Shown here: one piece after another, positions 43,944 through 52,741 of the stretch | Layout: each line of letters begins with the position of its first letter | Numbering within the stretch: position 1 is the first letter of the stretch | Assembly (NCBI RefSeq): GCF_900104665.1 | Contig: NZ_LT629967.1 | Span: 379,624 to 443,623 of the forward strand | DNA: 64,000 nucleotides | Direction of reading: 5' to 3' | Source: Traorella massiliensis | Lineage (GTDB): Bacteria > Bacillota_I > Bacilli_A > Erysipelotrichales > Erysipelotrichaceae | The notes under the pieces: model-generated | What the model was told of the DNA's origin: nothing | Databases searched by the model: none | What the model saw: the letters and a program-made list of their open reading frames with translations, nothing else | Translations under genes and position numbers: made by a program

Positions 43944-44915
43944 ATGTACTATCCTAAATTTATAAAACCAAATGAAACCATCGGGATCAGTGCTCCCAGC
44001 AAAGGCGCAGGATTAAAACTGGATGAATATAAAAGATCTATAAAACGTCTTTCAAAAATTTTTAAGATTAAAGAAACTTCCAGTGTACGTAATAGCGATT
44101 ATCGATCAGCTTTAGCGTCTATTCGAGCCCAGGAACTGGAATCACTGTTTACAGATGATGAAGTATCGATGGTCTTTTGTGCGAGCGGTGGTGATTTTCT
44201 CTATGAAATATTGCCATATATTGACTGGAATCTTATTTCTTGGCATCCAAAATGGTATGTAGGATACTCTGATCCAACTTCTATCCTTTATATCCTGACG
44301 ACAAAATATGATATCGCAAGTATCTATGGTATGAATGGTTCATCTTTTGATATCGATCATGAATATGTAGACAGATGTCTGGAAATCATGCAAGGACATC
44401 TAAAGACACAAAAAAGCTATGAGATGTATCAGTCACAAAAAAACTACCAGGAAGATAAATTGATCTTTGATCAAAAGGTTACATGGATCCATGAACATAA
44501 GATACATACTTTTGGAAGATGTATCGGAGGCTGTTTAGAAGTTATTAAAAATCTTATAGGAACGCAATATGATGCTACTGCATCTTTCATAGAGAAATAT
44601 AAAGAAGATGGTTTTATCTGGTATTTTGATAACTATGGGATGAGTGCTGAAGATACTTATTTGACTTTGCTTCAAATGAAATATGCAAACTATTTTAAAT
44701 ATGCAAAAGCTGTTTTATTCGGACGGACCTGTTTTGAAAGCAGCCATACAGGTATGAGCTATCAGGATGCTTTGAAATTAGCCTTAGAAGATATCCCATA
44801 TGTATTAAATTGTGATATTGGCCATACAAGTCCCAGAATGATGATGATCAATGGAGCTATCATGAAGTTACAGGTAGAAGATGGAAAGGGGAAAATAGAC
44901 TTTGAATGTAGATAA
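43944..44915 (+). CDS. S66-family peptidase (LD-carboxypeptidase/MccF-like)
   Basis: A 323-residue serine peptidase. The N-terminal domain has GISAPSKGAG and CASGGDFLYEILPYID. The nucleophile elbow is WYVGYSDPTSILY (Ser about 112), and the Glu and His of the triad are expected in the C-terminal domain (GGCLEVI and DIGHTSPRM). Family members trim murein tetrapeptides or inactivate microcin C7-type nucleotide peptides. Sequence alone does not separate these. AAAGGAGG precedes the ATG. Confidence 0.85.
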   Translation: MYYPKFIKPNETIGISAPSKGAGLKLDEYKRSIKRLSKIFKIKETSSVRNSDYRSALASIRAQELESLFTDDEVSMVFCASGGDFLYEILPYIDWNLISWHPKWYVGYSDPTSILYILTTKYDIASIYGMNGSSFDIDHEYVDRCLEIMQGHLKTQKSYEMYQSQKNYQEDKLIFDQKVTWIHEHKIHTFGRCIGGCLEVIKNLIGTQYDATASFIEKYKEDGFIWYFDNYGMSAEDTYLTLLQMKYANYFKYAKAVLFGRTCFESSHTGMSYQDALKLALEDIPYVLNCDIGHTSPRMMMINGAIMKLQVEDGKGKIDFECR

Positions 44916-44918
44916 AGG

Positions 44919-46769
44919 CTATTTTAAATACCAGTATTCGCTTCCTAAAAGTGATTCTTTACCCGTAATGGGATTTACTGTGCGAGTTTCAATGTTCTTG
45001 CTTTTTTGATACCAGCCTGATACTGTTTCATCTTTATAAAGTTCGTTAAATGTATTCTGGAATATTTTCTTTGATATTTGAAAATATTCCTCTTTTAATA
45101 TACGTGCATCATCAAAACCGCTCCAGATACCAATCGTATAGTCGGGGTTATAACCAACGATCAAACTATCAAAATCACTGGTACCTGATTTCGCAGCCAC
45201 TTTAACCATCGGTGCCGTATTAACAAGTGTTGGCATCGTAACCGTTTTATTTTTTATATCAAAGGTGCTTGTTAACAGCTGATTTAAAATAAGAACGGTA
45301 TCACTGTCCAGATAGATCGATTTTGTATATTCATTTTCATACAATATGTTTTGATCCTGATAAATAGCTTTAATAAAAGATGGCTTTGTGTAATATCCCA
45401 TAGAAGCAAAGGTATTATAAATAGATGTTAGTTCCATAAGGGACATCTCAACCGTACCCAGAGCTAATGAAGGAAGCGGTTCTGCCTGAATATGAAAAGC
45501 TTTGAGAGAATCGCTTAGAACATCCATTCCTAAGAATAAATGGGTTTTCATCGCATAAATATTATCAGAAACAGCAATTGCATTGATCATTGAAATTTCA
45601 CGATTAGGATATCGGTTATCATAGTTGATAGGAGCATAGGTCGTATTTTCATCAATTTGAAAGGTCGTCGGTGATGACATAAAAAGCGTAGAGGGTGTAA
45701 AACCGGCACGAAGGGCATTGTAATACAATAATGGTTTGATCGTAGAACCTACTTGACGTTTCGAATAAAGAGGACGGATATATTCGCTTGTCGTGTAATT
45801 TTTACCGCCACTGATAGCTACGATCGATCCTGTTGCGGGATCTAAAATAATACCACTGCTCTCACAGGTATCATTGCTGGCATGTAAACGCAAAGAGGTG
45901 CTGAGTGCTTGCTGTGCCTTAGGATCATAAGCAGTATATACAGCAACACCGGATGAAGTATCGATTTTTAAATGATTCATTTCATCTAAGACTGCCTGGA
46001 TATAATAGGAGGCATCTTCATCTTCATATTTCTCTTCTGCTAATGCAATTTTTTCATTTATTGCTTTCTCATATTCTTCTTTGCTTAAAATTCCTTCATC
46101 TTTAAGATAAGTTAATAAAAGATGGGTTCTATCTGTTGAAGCTTTTAAATCAATAAACGGTGAATACAAGGATGGACCATTGATAATTCCTATCAGCATG
46201 ACCATCTGGGCCTGTGAACAGTCTTGTAATGGCTGATTAAAATAAAACTCACTGGCTTCATGAAAACCATAAATACTATGCCCAAAGTATAATGTATTAA
46301 GATAGCTTTCCAATATTTCTTCTTTACTATACTGCATTTCCATCTGGGCAGCATAAAAAAGCTCTTGCACCTTTCTTGAATATGTCTGCTGATTCGTTAG
46401 AAAAAGATTTTTTGCCATCTGTTGAGAAAGAGAACTTCCTCCTTCTATGATCTTATTGGCTTTTAAGTTTGTGATCATCGCTTTCGCAATGCGAATTGGA
46501 TCGAAACCTAAATGACTGTAGAAACGTTTATCTTCGATCTGGATAATAAATTCAAGTAATTCATCAGGAAAATCATTCAAAGATTTCCATATTAACTGTT
46601 CATTAAAATTAGATTCATAAAATACTTCCTGATTCATATCATAAAGCGTAATCTTTTCTTTTTTAGATGTTAGATCTAAAGGGATGATTTTAGCACAGCA
46701 AAAAAATAACAAAAGAATGAAAAAAAGAAAACTGCATCCACCCAAAAACCATTTTATAGCTCTTTTCAT
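44919..46769 (-). CDS. Class A penicillin-binding protein (transglycosylase/transpeptidase)
   Basis: A 616-residue cell-wall synthase. A single N-terminal helix (about residues 7-27) anchors it. The glycosyltransferase domain (about 50-220) has EDKRFYSHLGFD and GGSSLSQQMAKNLFL. The transpeptidase domain has STIK (in VGSTIKPLLYY), SDN and KSGTSD motifs. It polymerises and crosslinks peptidoglycan. I chose the ATG at 46769, just after GAGGTG; upstream in-frame codons give an extra MMRCF. It is convergent with the S66 gene. Confidence 0.93.
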   Translation of the reverse strand: MKRAIKWFLGGCSFLFFILLLFFCCAKIIPLDLTSKKEKITLYDMNQEVFYESNFNEQLIWKSLNDFPDELLEFIIQIEDKRFYSHLGFDPIRIAKAMITNLKANKIIEGGSSLSQQMAKNLFLTNQQTYSRKVQELFYAAQMEMQYSKEEILESYLNTLYFGHSIYGFHEASEFYFNQPLQDCSQAQMVMLIGIINGPSLYSPFIDLKASTDRTHLLLTYLKDEGILSKEEYEKAINEKIALAEEKYEDEDASYYIQAVLDEMNHLKIDTSSGVAVYTAYDPKAQQALSTSLRLHASNDTCESSGIILDPATGSIVAISGGKNYTTSEYIRPLYSKRQVGSTIKPLLYYNALRAGFTPSTLFMSSPTTFQIDENTTYAPINYDNRYPNREISMINAIAVSDNIYAMKTHLFLGMDVLSDSLKAFHIQAEPLPSLALGTVEMSLMELTSIYNTFASMGYYTKPSFIKAIYQDQNILYENEYTKSIYLDSDTVLILNQLLTSTFDIKNKTVTMPTLVNTAPMVKVAAKSGTSDFDSLIVGYNPDYTIGIWSGFDDARILKEEYFQISKKIFQNTFNELYKDETVSGWYQKSKNIETRTVNPITGKESLLGSEYWYLK

Positions 46770-46843
46770 AAAACACCTCATCATTATTATGTGAAAAAAA
46801 AGAAATTCTTAATCAAAAATATTGTATTCAGAAAAAGAATCGC

Positions 46844-46859
46844 TATAATGATATTCATG
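46844..46859 (+). promoter_or_regulatory. Promoter placing the start codon at the transcription start (leaderless)
   Basis: TATAAT at 46844-46849, with TTGTAT 16 bases upstream, ends seven bases before the ATG at 46857. Transcription would begin at or next to the A of the start codon, and no ribosome site is present. Confidence 0.55.
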
Positions 46860-47249
46860 AAATATAAGGTCTTAGTGAAACAAAAAAATTTAAATACTAA
46901 AGAAGAGGCTCTTTTATGTAATGAAATTCTGGAACTGGAAAGAAATGTGTATGATTTTCATTTTTCTTTTGAAGAAAAAAAGCCATTTAATGGTAAGGTA
47001 GAAATAAAAGGAAATGAAAGTAACTGTACGATAAGCCGTAATGCTGAGAATAAATCAACATTGAATTTTGTTTTAAAACAAAAGACAAAAGGACAGATTG
47101 AAAGTGAATATGGAATGATGGAGATTGATCTTTATACTCGTCATTATGATCAAAAAAAAGAATCGATCGTGTTGATTTATGATGTCATGCATGAAGAAGA
47201 AGTGATTGAATCTTATCGAATGAGCATTAAAATCAAAAAAGTGGTATAG
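46857..47249 (+). CDS. DUF1934 family beta-barrel protein (YwiB-like)
   Basis: A 130-residue protein rich in beta strands (MKYKVLVKQKNLNTKEEALL, then RSGGIESEYG-like region QIESEYGMMEIDLYTRHY and closing IESYRMSIKIKK). This matches the calycin-like DUF1934 family found upstream of rpoE or argS in Bacillota. The start at 46857 is chosen because homologues begin near it and a promoter directly precedes it. Function unknown. Confidence 0.8.
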   Translation: MKYKVLVKQKNLNTKEEALLCNEILELERNVYDFHFSFEEKKPFNGKVEIKGNESNCTISRNAENKSTLNFVLKQKTKGQIESEYGMMEIDLYTRHYDQKKESIVLIYDVMHEEEVIESYRMSIKIKKVV

Positions 47250-47289
47250 TTTGAAATTTGGCACATATTCTTATTACGAAAAGAAACTC

Positions 47290-47318
47290 TTGACAACACA
47301 TGTAAAGCGTTGTATATA
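47290..47318 (+). promoter_or_regulatory. rpoE promoter
   Basis: A consensus TTGACA (47290-47295), a 17-base spacer and TATATA (47313-47318), about 25 bases before the ribosome site GGGAGGAGG. Confidence 0.75.
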
Positions 47319-47350
47319 TAGAAAAGTTAATGGAAGGGAGGAGGATTTAC

Positions 47351-47686
47351 ATGAAAGCATCAAAGCTTGATATTGCGTATAACCTACTGACAAAGAAAAA
47401 GAAACCCACACCTTTTTTAAAGCTATGGGAGGAGATTTCACAGATCGAAGCTTTAAGTCCTTCCCAACAGGAAGATATGATTGCGCAGTTCTATTCTGAT
47501 TTATGTTTAGACAGCCGCTTCGTAAACATGGGTGAAAACAAATGGGATTTGAGAAGTCGTCATACTTTTAGTGAAACGGTCATTGATACTGCAGAATTTT
47601 TGGATGATGACAGCGATGAAGAAGATGAATTCGATTTAGATGACGAGGAAGAAGAAACAAACGAAAAAGAAGAAGATAAATATTAA
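47351..47686 (+). CDS. rpoE: RNA polymerase delta subunit
   Basis: A 111-residue protein found only in Bacillota. The N-terminal winged-helix-like domain (KLDIAYNLLTKKKKPTPFLK to NKWDLRSRH) is followed by an acidic tail of about 30 residues (DDDSDEEDEFDLDDEEEE), which displaces nucleic acids from the polymerase. The ATG at 47351 follows GGGAGGAGG; an in-frame ATG at 47330 lies before this site. A terminator follows. Confidence 0.92.
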   Translation: MKASKLDIAYNLLTKKKKPTPFLKLWEEISQIEALSPSQQEDMIAQFYSDLCLDSRFVNMGENKWDLRSRHTFSETVIDTAEFLDDDSDEEDEFDLDDEEEETNEKEEDKY

Positions 47687-47700
47687 TGAGTAAGTATATA

Positions 47701-47727
47701 AGCAGAGTAGTTAGAGCTCTGCTTTTC
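47701..47727 (+). terminator. rpoE terminator
   Basis: AGCAGAG (47701-47707) pairs with CTCTGCT (47717-47723) and runs into TTTCTTATTTC. Confidence 0.75.
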
Positions 47728-47729
47728 TT

Positions 47730-47781
47730 ATTTCTTGCTTTAACTTTGCAAGGAAATTGAGTATAATGAAAGTGTGTAAAA
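47730..47781 (+). repeat. 52-bp promoter repeat, left copy
   Basis: The sequence at 47730-47781 recurs at 48221-48272 with two mismatches. It includes an inverted repeat (TTTCTTGC, nine bases, GCAAGGAAA) overlapping the -35 region and a TATAAT box at 47763-47768 (spelled GTATAATG). The right copy drives fba, the left copy the small membrane protein gene. Confidence 0.9.
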
Positions 47782-47851
47782 AGATAGCTTTAATATAATG
47801 AAATAATTTTTAAGAGTAAGTCATCATCGTTTGATTGAAAGGAGGAAAGGT

Positions 47852-48208
47852 ATGGCTAATGGTGAAGCTGGAGCATTATTTTATCTATTTATTTATTTGG
47901 TATCATTGCTGGTGATTCTTGTTTATCCTTATATTGCATTGAGTAATTTTACTGAAAGAAAGAATGTTTTTTTGTTTTATTTATGTAATATAATTTTATT
48001 TATATTTATTTTGATAGCATCTGGTGAAGTATCGAATGATAGTACCGTGGGAACGATATTACGTTTATTGAGGGTGTCTTATCTTTTATTACCATTTTTA
48101 TATTATCGATTCATTGAGCAATATAAAAAGAATCAAAGTTATTTTATGACTTATATTGGAATGAGTGTGATTCACTTTATTCTATATTTCAATTTTCTTA
48201 TAAATTAA
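47852..48208 (+). CDS. Small four-helix membrane protein
   Basis: A 118-residue protein, mostly hydrophobic, with helices at about 8-30, 42-60, 70-90 and 100-116 and short polar loops. I chose the ATG at 47852 (MANGEAGALF), seven bases after AAAGGAGG. No family recognised. It is set between two copies of the same promoter sequence, so it should be co-regulated with fba. Confidence 0.65.
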   Translation: MANGEAGALFYLFIYLVSLLVILVYPYIALSNFTERKNVFLFYLCNIILFIFILIASGEVSNDSTVGTILRLLRVSYLLLPFLYYRFIEQYKKNQSYFMTYIGMSVIHFILYFNFLIN

Positions 48209-48220
48209 GATACTTTTTAA

Positions 48221-48272
48221 ATTTCTTGCTTTAACTTTGCAAGGAAATTGAGTATAATAAAAGTGCGTAAAA
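48221..48272 (+). repeat. 52-bp promoter repeat, right copy (fba promoter)
   Basis: Second copy of the 47730-47781 repeat, with TATAAT at 48253-48258 and the GC-containing inverted repeat upstream of it. It ends 18 bases before the fba start. Confidence 0.9.
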
Positions 48273-48289
48273 TAGAGGAGGAAGAAATT

Positions 48290-49156
48290 ATGGCATTAGT
48301 TAGTGCAACAGAAATGTTAGAAAAGGCCCATGCTGGTCATTACGCTGTAGGAGCATTCAATATTAATAACCTTGAATGGACAAAAGCAATCTTACAGGCA
48401 GCACAGGAAACAAATTCACCAGTAATTTTAGGTGTAAGTGAAGGTGCTGGAAAATACATGGGTGGTTACAAGACAGTAGCTGCTATGGTCAAAGAATTGA
48501 TCGATTATTTAGGAATTACAGTTCCAGTTGCTTTACACTTGGATCATGGTTCATTTGATGGTGCAAAGGCTTGTATTGAAGCTGGTTTCTCATCAGTTAT
48601 GTTTGATGGATCAAAATATGATTTTGAAGAAAATGTTGCTAAGTCAAAAGAAATCATTGAATTAGCTCACTCAAAAGGTATCTCAGTAGAGTGTGAAGTA
48701 GGTGCTATCGGTGGTGAAGAAGATGGTGTTATTGGAACAGGTGAAGTTGCTGATCCAGAAGAATGTGCTAAGATTGCGGCATTAGGTGTTGATTTCTTAG
48801 CTGCTGGTATCGGAAATATCCACGGTAAATATCCTGCAAACTGGGCTGGTTTGAATTTTGATGTGTTAGCACAGATTCAGGCTAAGACAAATGGTAAACC
48901 ACTTGTATTACATGGTGGTTCTGGTATTCCTGCTGATCAGATCGCTAAGGCTATTTCATTAGGTGTTAGCAAGATCAATGTAAATACAGAGTGCCAGATC
49001 GCTTTCGCAGAAGCTACTCGTAAATACATCGAAGAAGGTAAGGATCAGGTTGGTAAAGGATTTGACCCTCGTAAATTGTTAGCTCCAGGAACTGAAGCAA
49101 TCAAAGAATTAGTAAAAGCTAAGATCGTAGAATTTGGTTCTAATGACAAGGCTTAA
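48290..49156 (+). CDS. fba: Fructose-1,6-bisphosphate aldolase, class II
   Basis: A 288-residue zinc enzyme that splits fructose-1,6-bisphosphate to the two triose phosphates. The zinc and catalytic motifs are LHLDHGSFD (about residue 80-85), GNIHGKYPANWAG (about 178) and VLHGGSGIP (about 208). Codon use is strongly biased toward frequent codons (GTT, GCT, GGT, GAA), as in a highly expressed gene. AGAGGAGGAA precedes the ATG at 48290; the upstream in-frame ATG at 48248 lies inside the promoter. It is the likely main glycolytic aldolase, with the gene at 21549 a paralogue. Confidence 0.95.
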   Translation: MALVSATEMLEKAHAGHYAVGAFNINNLEWTKAILQAAQETNSPVILGVSEGAGKYMGGYKTVAAMVKELIDYLGITVPVALHLDHGSFDGAKACIEAGFSSVMFDGSKYDFEENVAKSKEIIELAHSKGISVECEVGAIGGEEDGVIGTGEVADPEECAKIAALGVDFLAAGIGNIHGKYPANWAGLNFDVLAQIQAKTNGKPLVLHGGSGIPADQIAKAISLGVSKINVNTECQIAFAEATRKYIEEGKDQVGKGFDPRKLLAPGTEAIKELVKAKIVEFGSNDKA

Positions 49157-49158
49157 TG

Positions 49159-49184
49159 AAAATGCATCGAAAGATGCATTTTTT
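49159..49184 (+). terminator. fba terminator
   Basis: A 10-bp perfect stem with GAAA loop (49159-49168, 49173-49182) ends in T6. Confidence 0.9.
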
Positions 49185-49231
49185 CTATATTGGAACTTTT
49201 GATAGTTAGTTATGGATAATATATGAAATGA

Positions 49232-49259
49232 AAAAGATATGTCGTTTGACATATCTTTT
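49232..49259 (-). terminator. Terminator of the Na/Pi cotransporter gene
   Basis: A 12-bp perfect inverted repeat (AAAAGATATGTC) with a four-base loop overlaps the stop codon at 49258 and gives a T run on the minus strand. Confidence 0.85.
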
Positions 49260-51030
49260 AAGCTGTTTGTGTTTCTACACTTTCTGGGGAATATTTATTT
49301 AGATATAGAAGATAGTTTTCTTTGAAAGTTTCATTATTGTTTCGCATATTGCGTAGATATTCATGAAGGTTGATATCTTCAAGTGAAATATCAATCACAT
49401 TGCGGGCAATGCTTGAGCAGTGTCTGGAAATACGTTCTAGATTGGTAAGAACATCTGTCCAGACGAAACCGGCTTCTATGCTGCATTCTTCACGCTGTAA
49501 ACGCTGGATATGACGAGTGCGCAGCTCTTCTTTAAGTGTATCGATTGCCTGCATCAGCGGTTCAACCATTTCAGCGGCGTCGAGATCGTTTTTCATGAAT
49601 GCAGTTTGTGTCAGATTTAAGATTTCTTCAATAGCCTGAATTAAAAGATTCATTTCGTTCTCAGCAGATTTACTAAGATGAAGATCTTTGTTTTTTAATT
49701 CTTCTGCTGATTCTAAAAGATTGACAGCCAGGTTTGAAATACGTTCAAAATCGCTAATGATCTTGAGAAGCTTAGCGGCTTCTGCACTGTCAGCTTCGCT
49801 GATCTGATGGGTGCTAAGCTTTACTAAGTAAGAACTTAGAATATCTTTATAATAATCTACACGTTCTTCTTTTTCACGTATATTTTCCGCAAGCTTTGAA
49901 GAGTATTTATCTAAGCTCTTTAGACTATTCTTTAATGCTTTCGCTGAGCATGTAAACATATCAGCAGCCACTTCACGGCATCTTTTCAAAGCGATAGGCG
50001 GCGTAGTAAGCAAACGTTCATCTAATTCAACAAGCTGATCATCTTCGGCATCCTTAGAATCAGGTACAAGGAAAATGACAAGTTTTTCTAAGAAGCTAGA
50101 TAACGGCAGCATTAACATCGTACATAAGATATTGAAAGCAGAATGTGCTATGGCAATACCTACCAGTGATGCCGGCTGACTTAACAATACAGGGTTGAAT
50201 AAAACCTTGATAATACAGAAGACACTTAGCCATACGATCGTTCCGATAACATTAAAGGAAAGGTGAACCAAAGCAGCTCGTTTGGCATTCTTATTGGTTC
50301 CAACCGAAGAGAGCAGTGCCGTTACGCAGGTACCGATATTCTGTCCCATGATGATTGGAATAGCAGCTCCATAGGAAACTTGTCCGGTAACAGCTAAAGC
50401 TTGTAGTATACCTACTGAAGCAGAACTGGATTGAATAATTCCTGTCAGGATGGCCCCAGCCAGCATTCCTAAAATTGGATTTTGGAAAGCGATGAACAGA
50501 TTTCGGAAAGCTTCAACATCTGCTAATCCGCTAACGGCTCCAGACATCGTTTCCATACCAAACATAAGTGTCGCAAATCCAAGCAAGATCAGACCGGTAT
50601 CATTTTTCTTCGTATTTTTGCTGAACATATAATAAATGACACCAATTACAGCCAGAATAGGTGTAAATGAAGAAGGCTTCAGCATTTGTACAAAGAAATT
50701 AGTACTGTCAATACCAGTAAGACTTAACAGCCATGCAGTGACCGTTGTACCGATATTGGCTCCCATGATCACATTGATCGCTTGTTTTAAGGTCATCAAA
50801 CCAGAATTGACAAAACCAACGACCATGACAGTGGTTGCTGATGAACTCTGAATGACAGCAGTAATACCAAGTCCTGTCAAAAGTCCGATGATTCGATTCG
50901 AAGTCAGCTTTCCAAGAAGTGAGCGAAGATTGCTTCCGGCTCTTCTCTCTAGTGCCTGTCCCATGATGTTCATACCAAATAAAAATAGTGACAAGCCTCC
51001 AAGCATTGTTAAAAAGTCAAATATATCCAT
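49258..51030 (-). CDS. Na/Pi cotransporter II-related protein with PhoU-like domain
   Basis: A 590-residue protein. The membrane half (residues 1-about 310) has the duplicated NptA-type repeat, with QSSSATTVMVVGFVNSGLM and QSSSASVGILQALAVTG as the paired QSS signatures that form the substrate site. The C-terminal half (about 350-570) is a helical PhoU-like domain (YKDILSSYLVKLSTHQIS, DFERISNLAVNLLESAEE). It would take up phosphate with sodium; some bacterial members respond to c-di-AMP or metabolites. No ribosome site is obvious beyond GGAATGA. Confidence 0.9.
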   Translation of the reverse strand: MDIFDFLTMLGGLSLFLFGMNIMGQALERRAGSNLRSLLGKLTSNRIIGLLTGLGITAVIQSSSATTVMVVGFVNSGLMTLKQAINVIMGANIGTTVTAWLLSLTGIDSTNFFVQMLKPSSFTPILAVIGVIYYMFSKNTKKNDTGLILLGFATLMFGMETMSGAVSGLADVEAFRNLFIAFQNPILGMLAGAILTGIIQSSSASVGILQALAVTGQVSYGAAIPIIMGQNIGTCVTALLSSVGTNKNAKRAALVHLSFNVIGTIVWLSVFCIIKVLFNPVLLSQPASLVGIAIAHSAFNILCTMLMLPLSSFLEKLVIFLVPDSKDAEDDQLVELDERLLTTPPIALKRCREVAADMFTCSAKALKNSLKSLDKYSSKLAENIREKEERVDYYKDILSSYLVKLSTHQISEADSAEAAKLLKIISDFERISNLAVNLLESAEELKNKDLHLSKSAENEMNLLIQAIEEILNLTQTAFMKNDLDAAEMVEPLMQAIDTLKEELRTRHIQRLQREECSIEAGFVWTDVLTNLERISRHCSSIARNVIDISLEDINLHEYLRNMRNNNETFKENYLLYLNKYSPESVETQTA

Positions 51031-51276
51031 AATTTATCATTCCTTCAGTCATGTTTTATCAAATTTATTTAAAATAGTTATCAGTATTATGTAAAATAAA
51101 AGTAAAATAAACAGTTTTTTTGTAAAAATCAATTCATTTTAACGTATATTTTATGAAATATAACGTTTCTTATGAAATATTTATGAAAAGAAGAAAAACT
51201 TGATTTCAGTAAAATCATCACTTTTCTATTTTGATGTGGTAGGAATTTTGGTATAATAGGGTGACTGGAGGAATAT

Positions 51277-51978
51277 ATGGAAATAGTTGACCGCTTTGAG
51301 AAAAAATTAAAGGAACATCAGATAAACCTGAATGATATTCAGAGAAAACAGTTTGAAATTTATGCTTCTATGCTGACTGAGTGGAATCAAAAAATGAATT
51401 TAACCAGTATTACAGATGAAGAAGGAATCTATATGAAACATTTTTATGATTCACTGATTCCAAGTTTTGATATAAATTTTAAAGGAAGTTTATGTGATGT
51501 TGGAAGCGGTGCAGGTTTTCCAAGTATTCCTTTGAAGATCATGAATCCAGAACTGGATGTAACAATTATAGAAACATTAGGAAAACGAGTGACTTTTTTA
51601 AATGAGTTATGTCATGCTTTAGGAATTGAAGCAGTATTGCTTCATGCACGTGCAGAAGAATGTCATGAATTGAGGGAAACGTTTGATTATGTAACAGCAA
51701 GGGCCGTAGCTAATATGCCTTTATTATGTGAACTTTGTATTCCATTAGTTAAATTAGGGGGAAGCTTTGTGGTAATGAAAGGGGCTAACGGCAGAGATGA
51801 ATTACAAGAAAGTCAAAAAGCGTTGACTCTTTTAGGCTGTGAAGTAAAAAATATATTTGAAACTTCACTTGAGGGGATGAGCCGTATCAATATTGAATGT
51901 GTAAAAGTAAAACCTACACCTAAAAAATATCCCCGTACATTTTCTAAAATGAAGAAGAATCCATTAAGAGGTGAGTAG
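51277..51978 (+). CDS. rsmG: 16S rRNA (guanine527-N7)-methyltransferase
   Basis: A 233-residue methyltransferase (GidB) modifying G527 of 16S rRNA. The SAM motif is CDVGSGAGFPSIPLKI (about residue 75-90), and VTARAVANMPLLCEL and SFVVMKGANG are characteristic. CTGGAGG precedes the ATG and a TATAAT-like box (GGTATAATAG) lies about 25 bases upstream. It leads the chromosome-partitioning operon, as in Bacillus. Confidence 0.94.
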   Translation: MEIVDRFEKKLKEHQINLNDIQRKQFEIYASMLTEWNQKMNLTSITDEEGIYMKHFYDSLIPSFDINFKGSLCDVGSGAGFPSIPLKIMNPELDVTIIETLGKRVTFLNELCHALGIEAVLLHARAEECHELRETFDYVTARAVANMPLLCELCIPLVKLGGSFVVMKGANGRDELQESQKALTLLGCEVKNIFETSLEGMSRINIECVKVKPTPKKYPRTFSKMKKNPLRGE

Positions 51979-51979
51979 T

Positions 51980-52732
51980 ATGAAAGAGATATTGATGGTG
52001 CCTATTGAAAAGATCGTAGCCAATCCATATCAGCCAAGAATTGAATTTAATGAAGAAAGTCTGATGGATCTGGCACAGTCAATACGTGAAAATGGTCTGA
52101 TACAGCCGGTAACATTAAAAGAAAAAGATGGTTATTATGAAATTGTTGCCGGAGAGCGGCGTTATCGGGCTTGTCAGATGATCGGCATGACAGAGATTCC
52201 AGCGAATGTCATGGATGTGCAGGAATCACAAATGGCCGCTTTGGCGTTAGTAGAAAATATCCAGCGTGAAGATCTAAGTGCGATTGAAGAGGCAAAGGCT
52301 TTTGTACAGATCATGAAGGTCACTGGCTGTACACAGAGTGAATTAGCTATGAAATTAGGGAAAAGTCAAAGTTCGATTGCTAATAAAATTCGTCTTTTGA
52401 ATCTTTCTGAAAATGTTCAGAATGCCGTCAGCAGTAAAATCATTACTGAACGTCATGCTCGTTCTTTAGTCGGCATGGATGAAAAGAAACAGCAGGAAAT
52501 GCTGGATAAGATCGTAAAAAAAGGATTGAATGTTTCACAGACTGAAAATCTGATCAAACAGGAAAAAAAGGATAAAGTAAAATTAAAAGGTTTTACAAGA
52601 GAAATTAAGATTGCGCTGAATACTGTACGGCAGGCTTATGCTATGATTCAGCGGGCAGGGATCAAAGCTAAATTAAGTGAGTATGAAGATGAAGATGGAT
52701 ATACGATGACGATCCATTTTCCAAAGGAATAG
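51980..52732 (+). CDS. noc: Nucleoid occlusion protein, ParB-like
   Basis: A 250-residue ParB-family protein. The N-terminal CTPase/ParB domain has PYQPRIEFNEESL, GLIQPVTLKEKDG and GERRYRAC. The helix-turn-helix CTQSELAMKLGKSQSSIANKIRLL follows (about 115-140). Position between rsmG and parA identifies it as Noc, which in Bacillus binds its own sites and keeps the division machinery off the nucleoid. I chose the ATG at 51980 after GAGGTG; it overlaps nothing and follows rsmG by one base. Confidence 0.88.
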   Translation: MKEILMVPIEKIVANPYQPRIEFNEESLMDLAQSIRENGLIQPVTLKEKDGYYEIVAGERRYRACQMIGMTEIPANVMDVQESQMAALALVENIQREDLSAIEEAKAFVQIMKVTGCTQSELAMKLGKSQSSIANKIRLLNLSENVQNAVSSKIITERHARSLVGMDEKKQQEMLDKIVKKGLNVSQTENLIKQEKKDKVKLKGFTREIKIALNTVRQAYAMIQRAGIKAKLSEYEDEDGYTMTIHFPKE

Positions 52733-52741
52733 GGTGATCAT

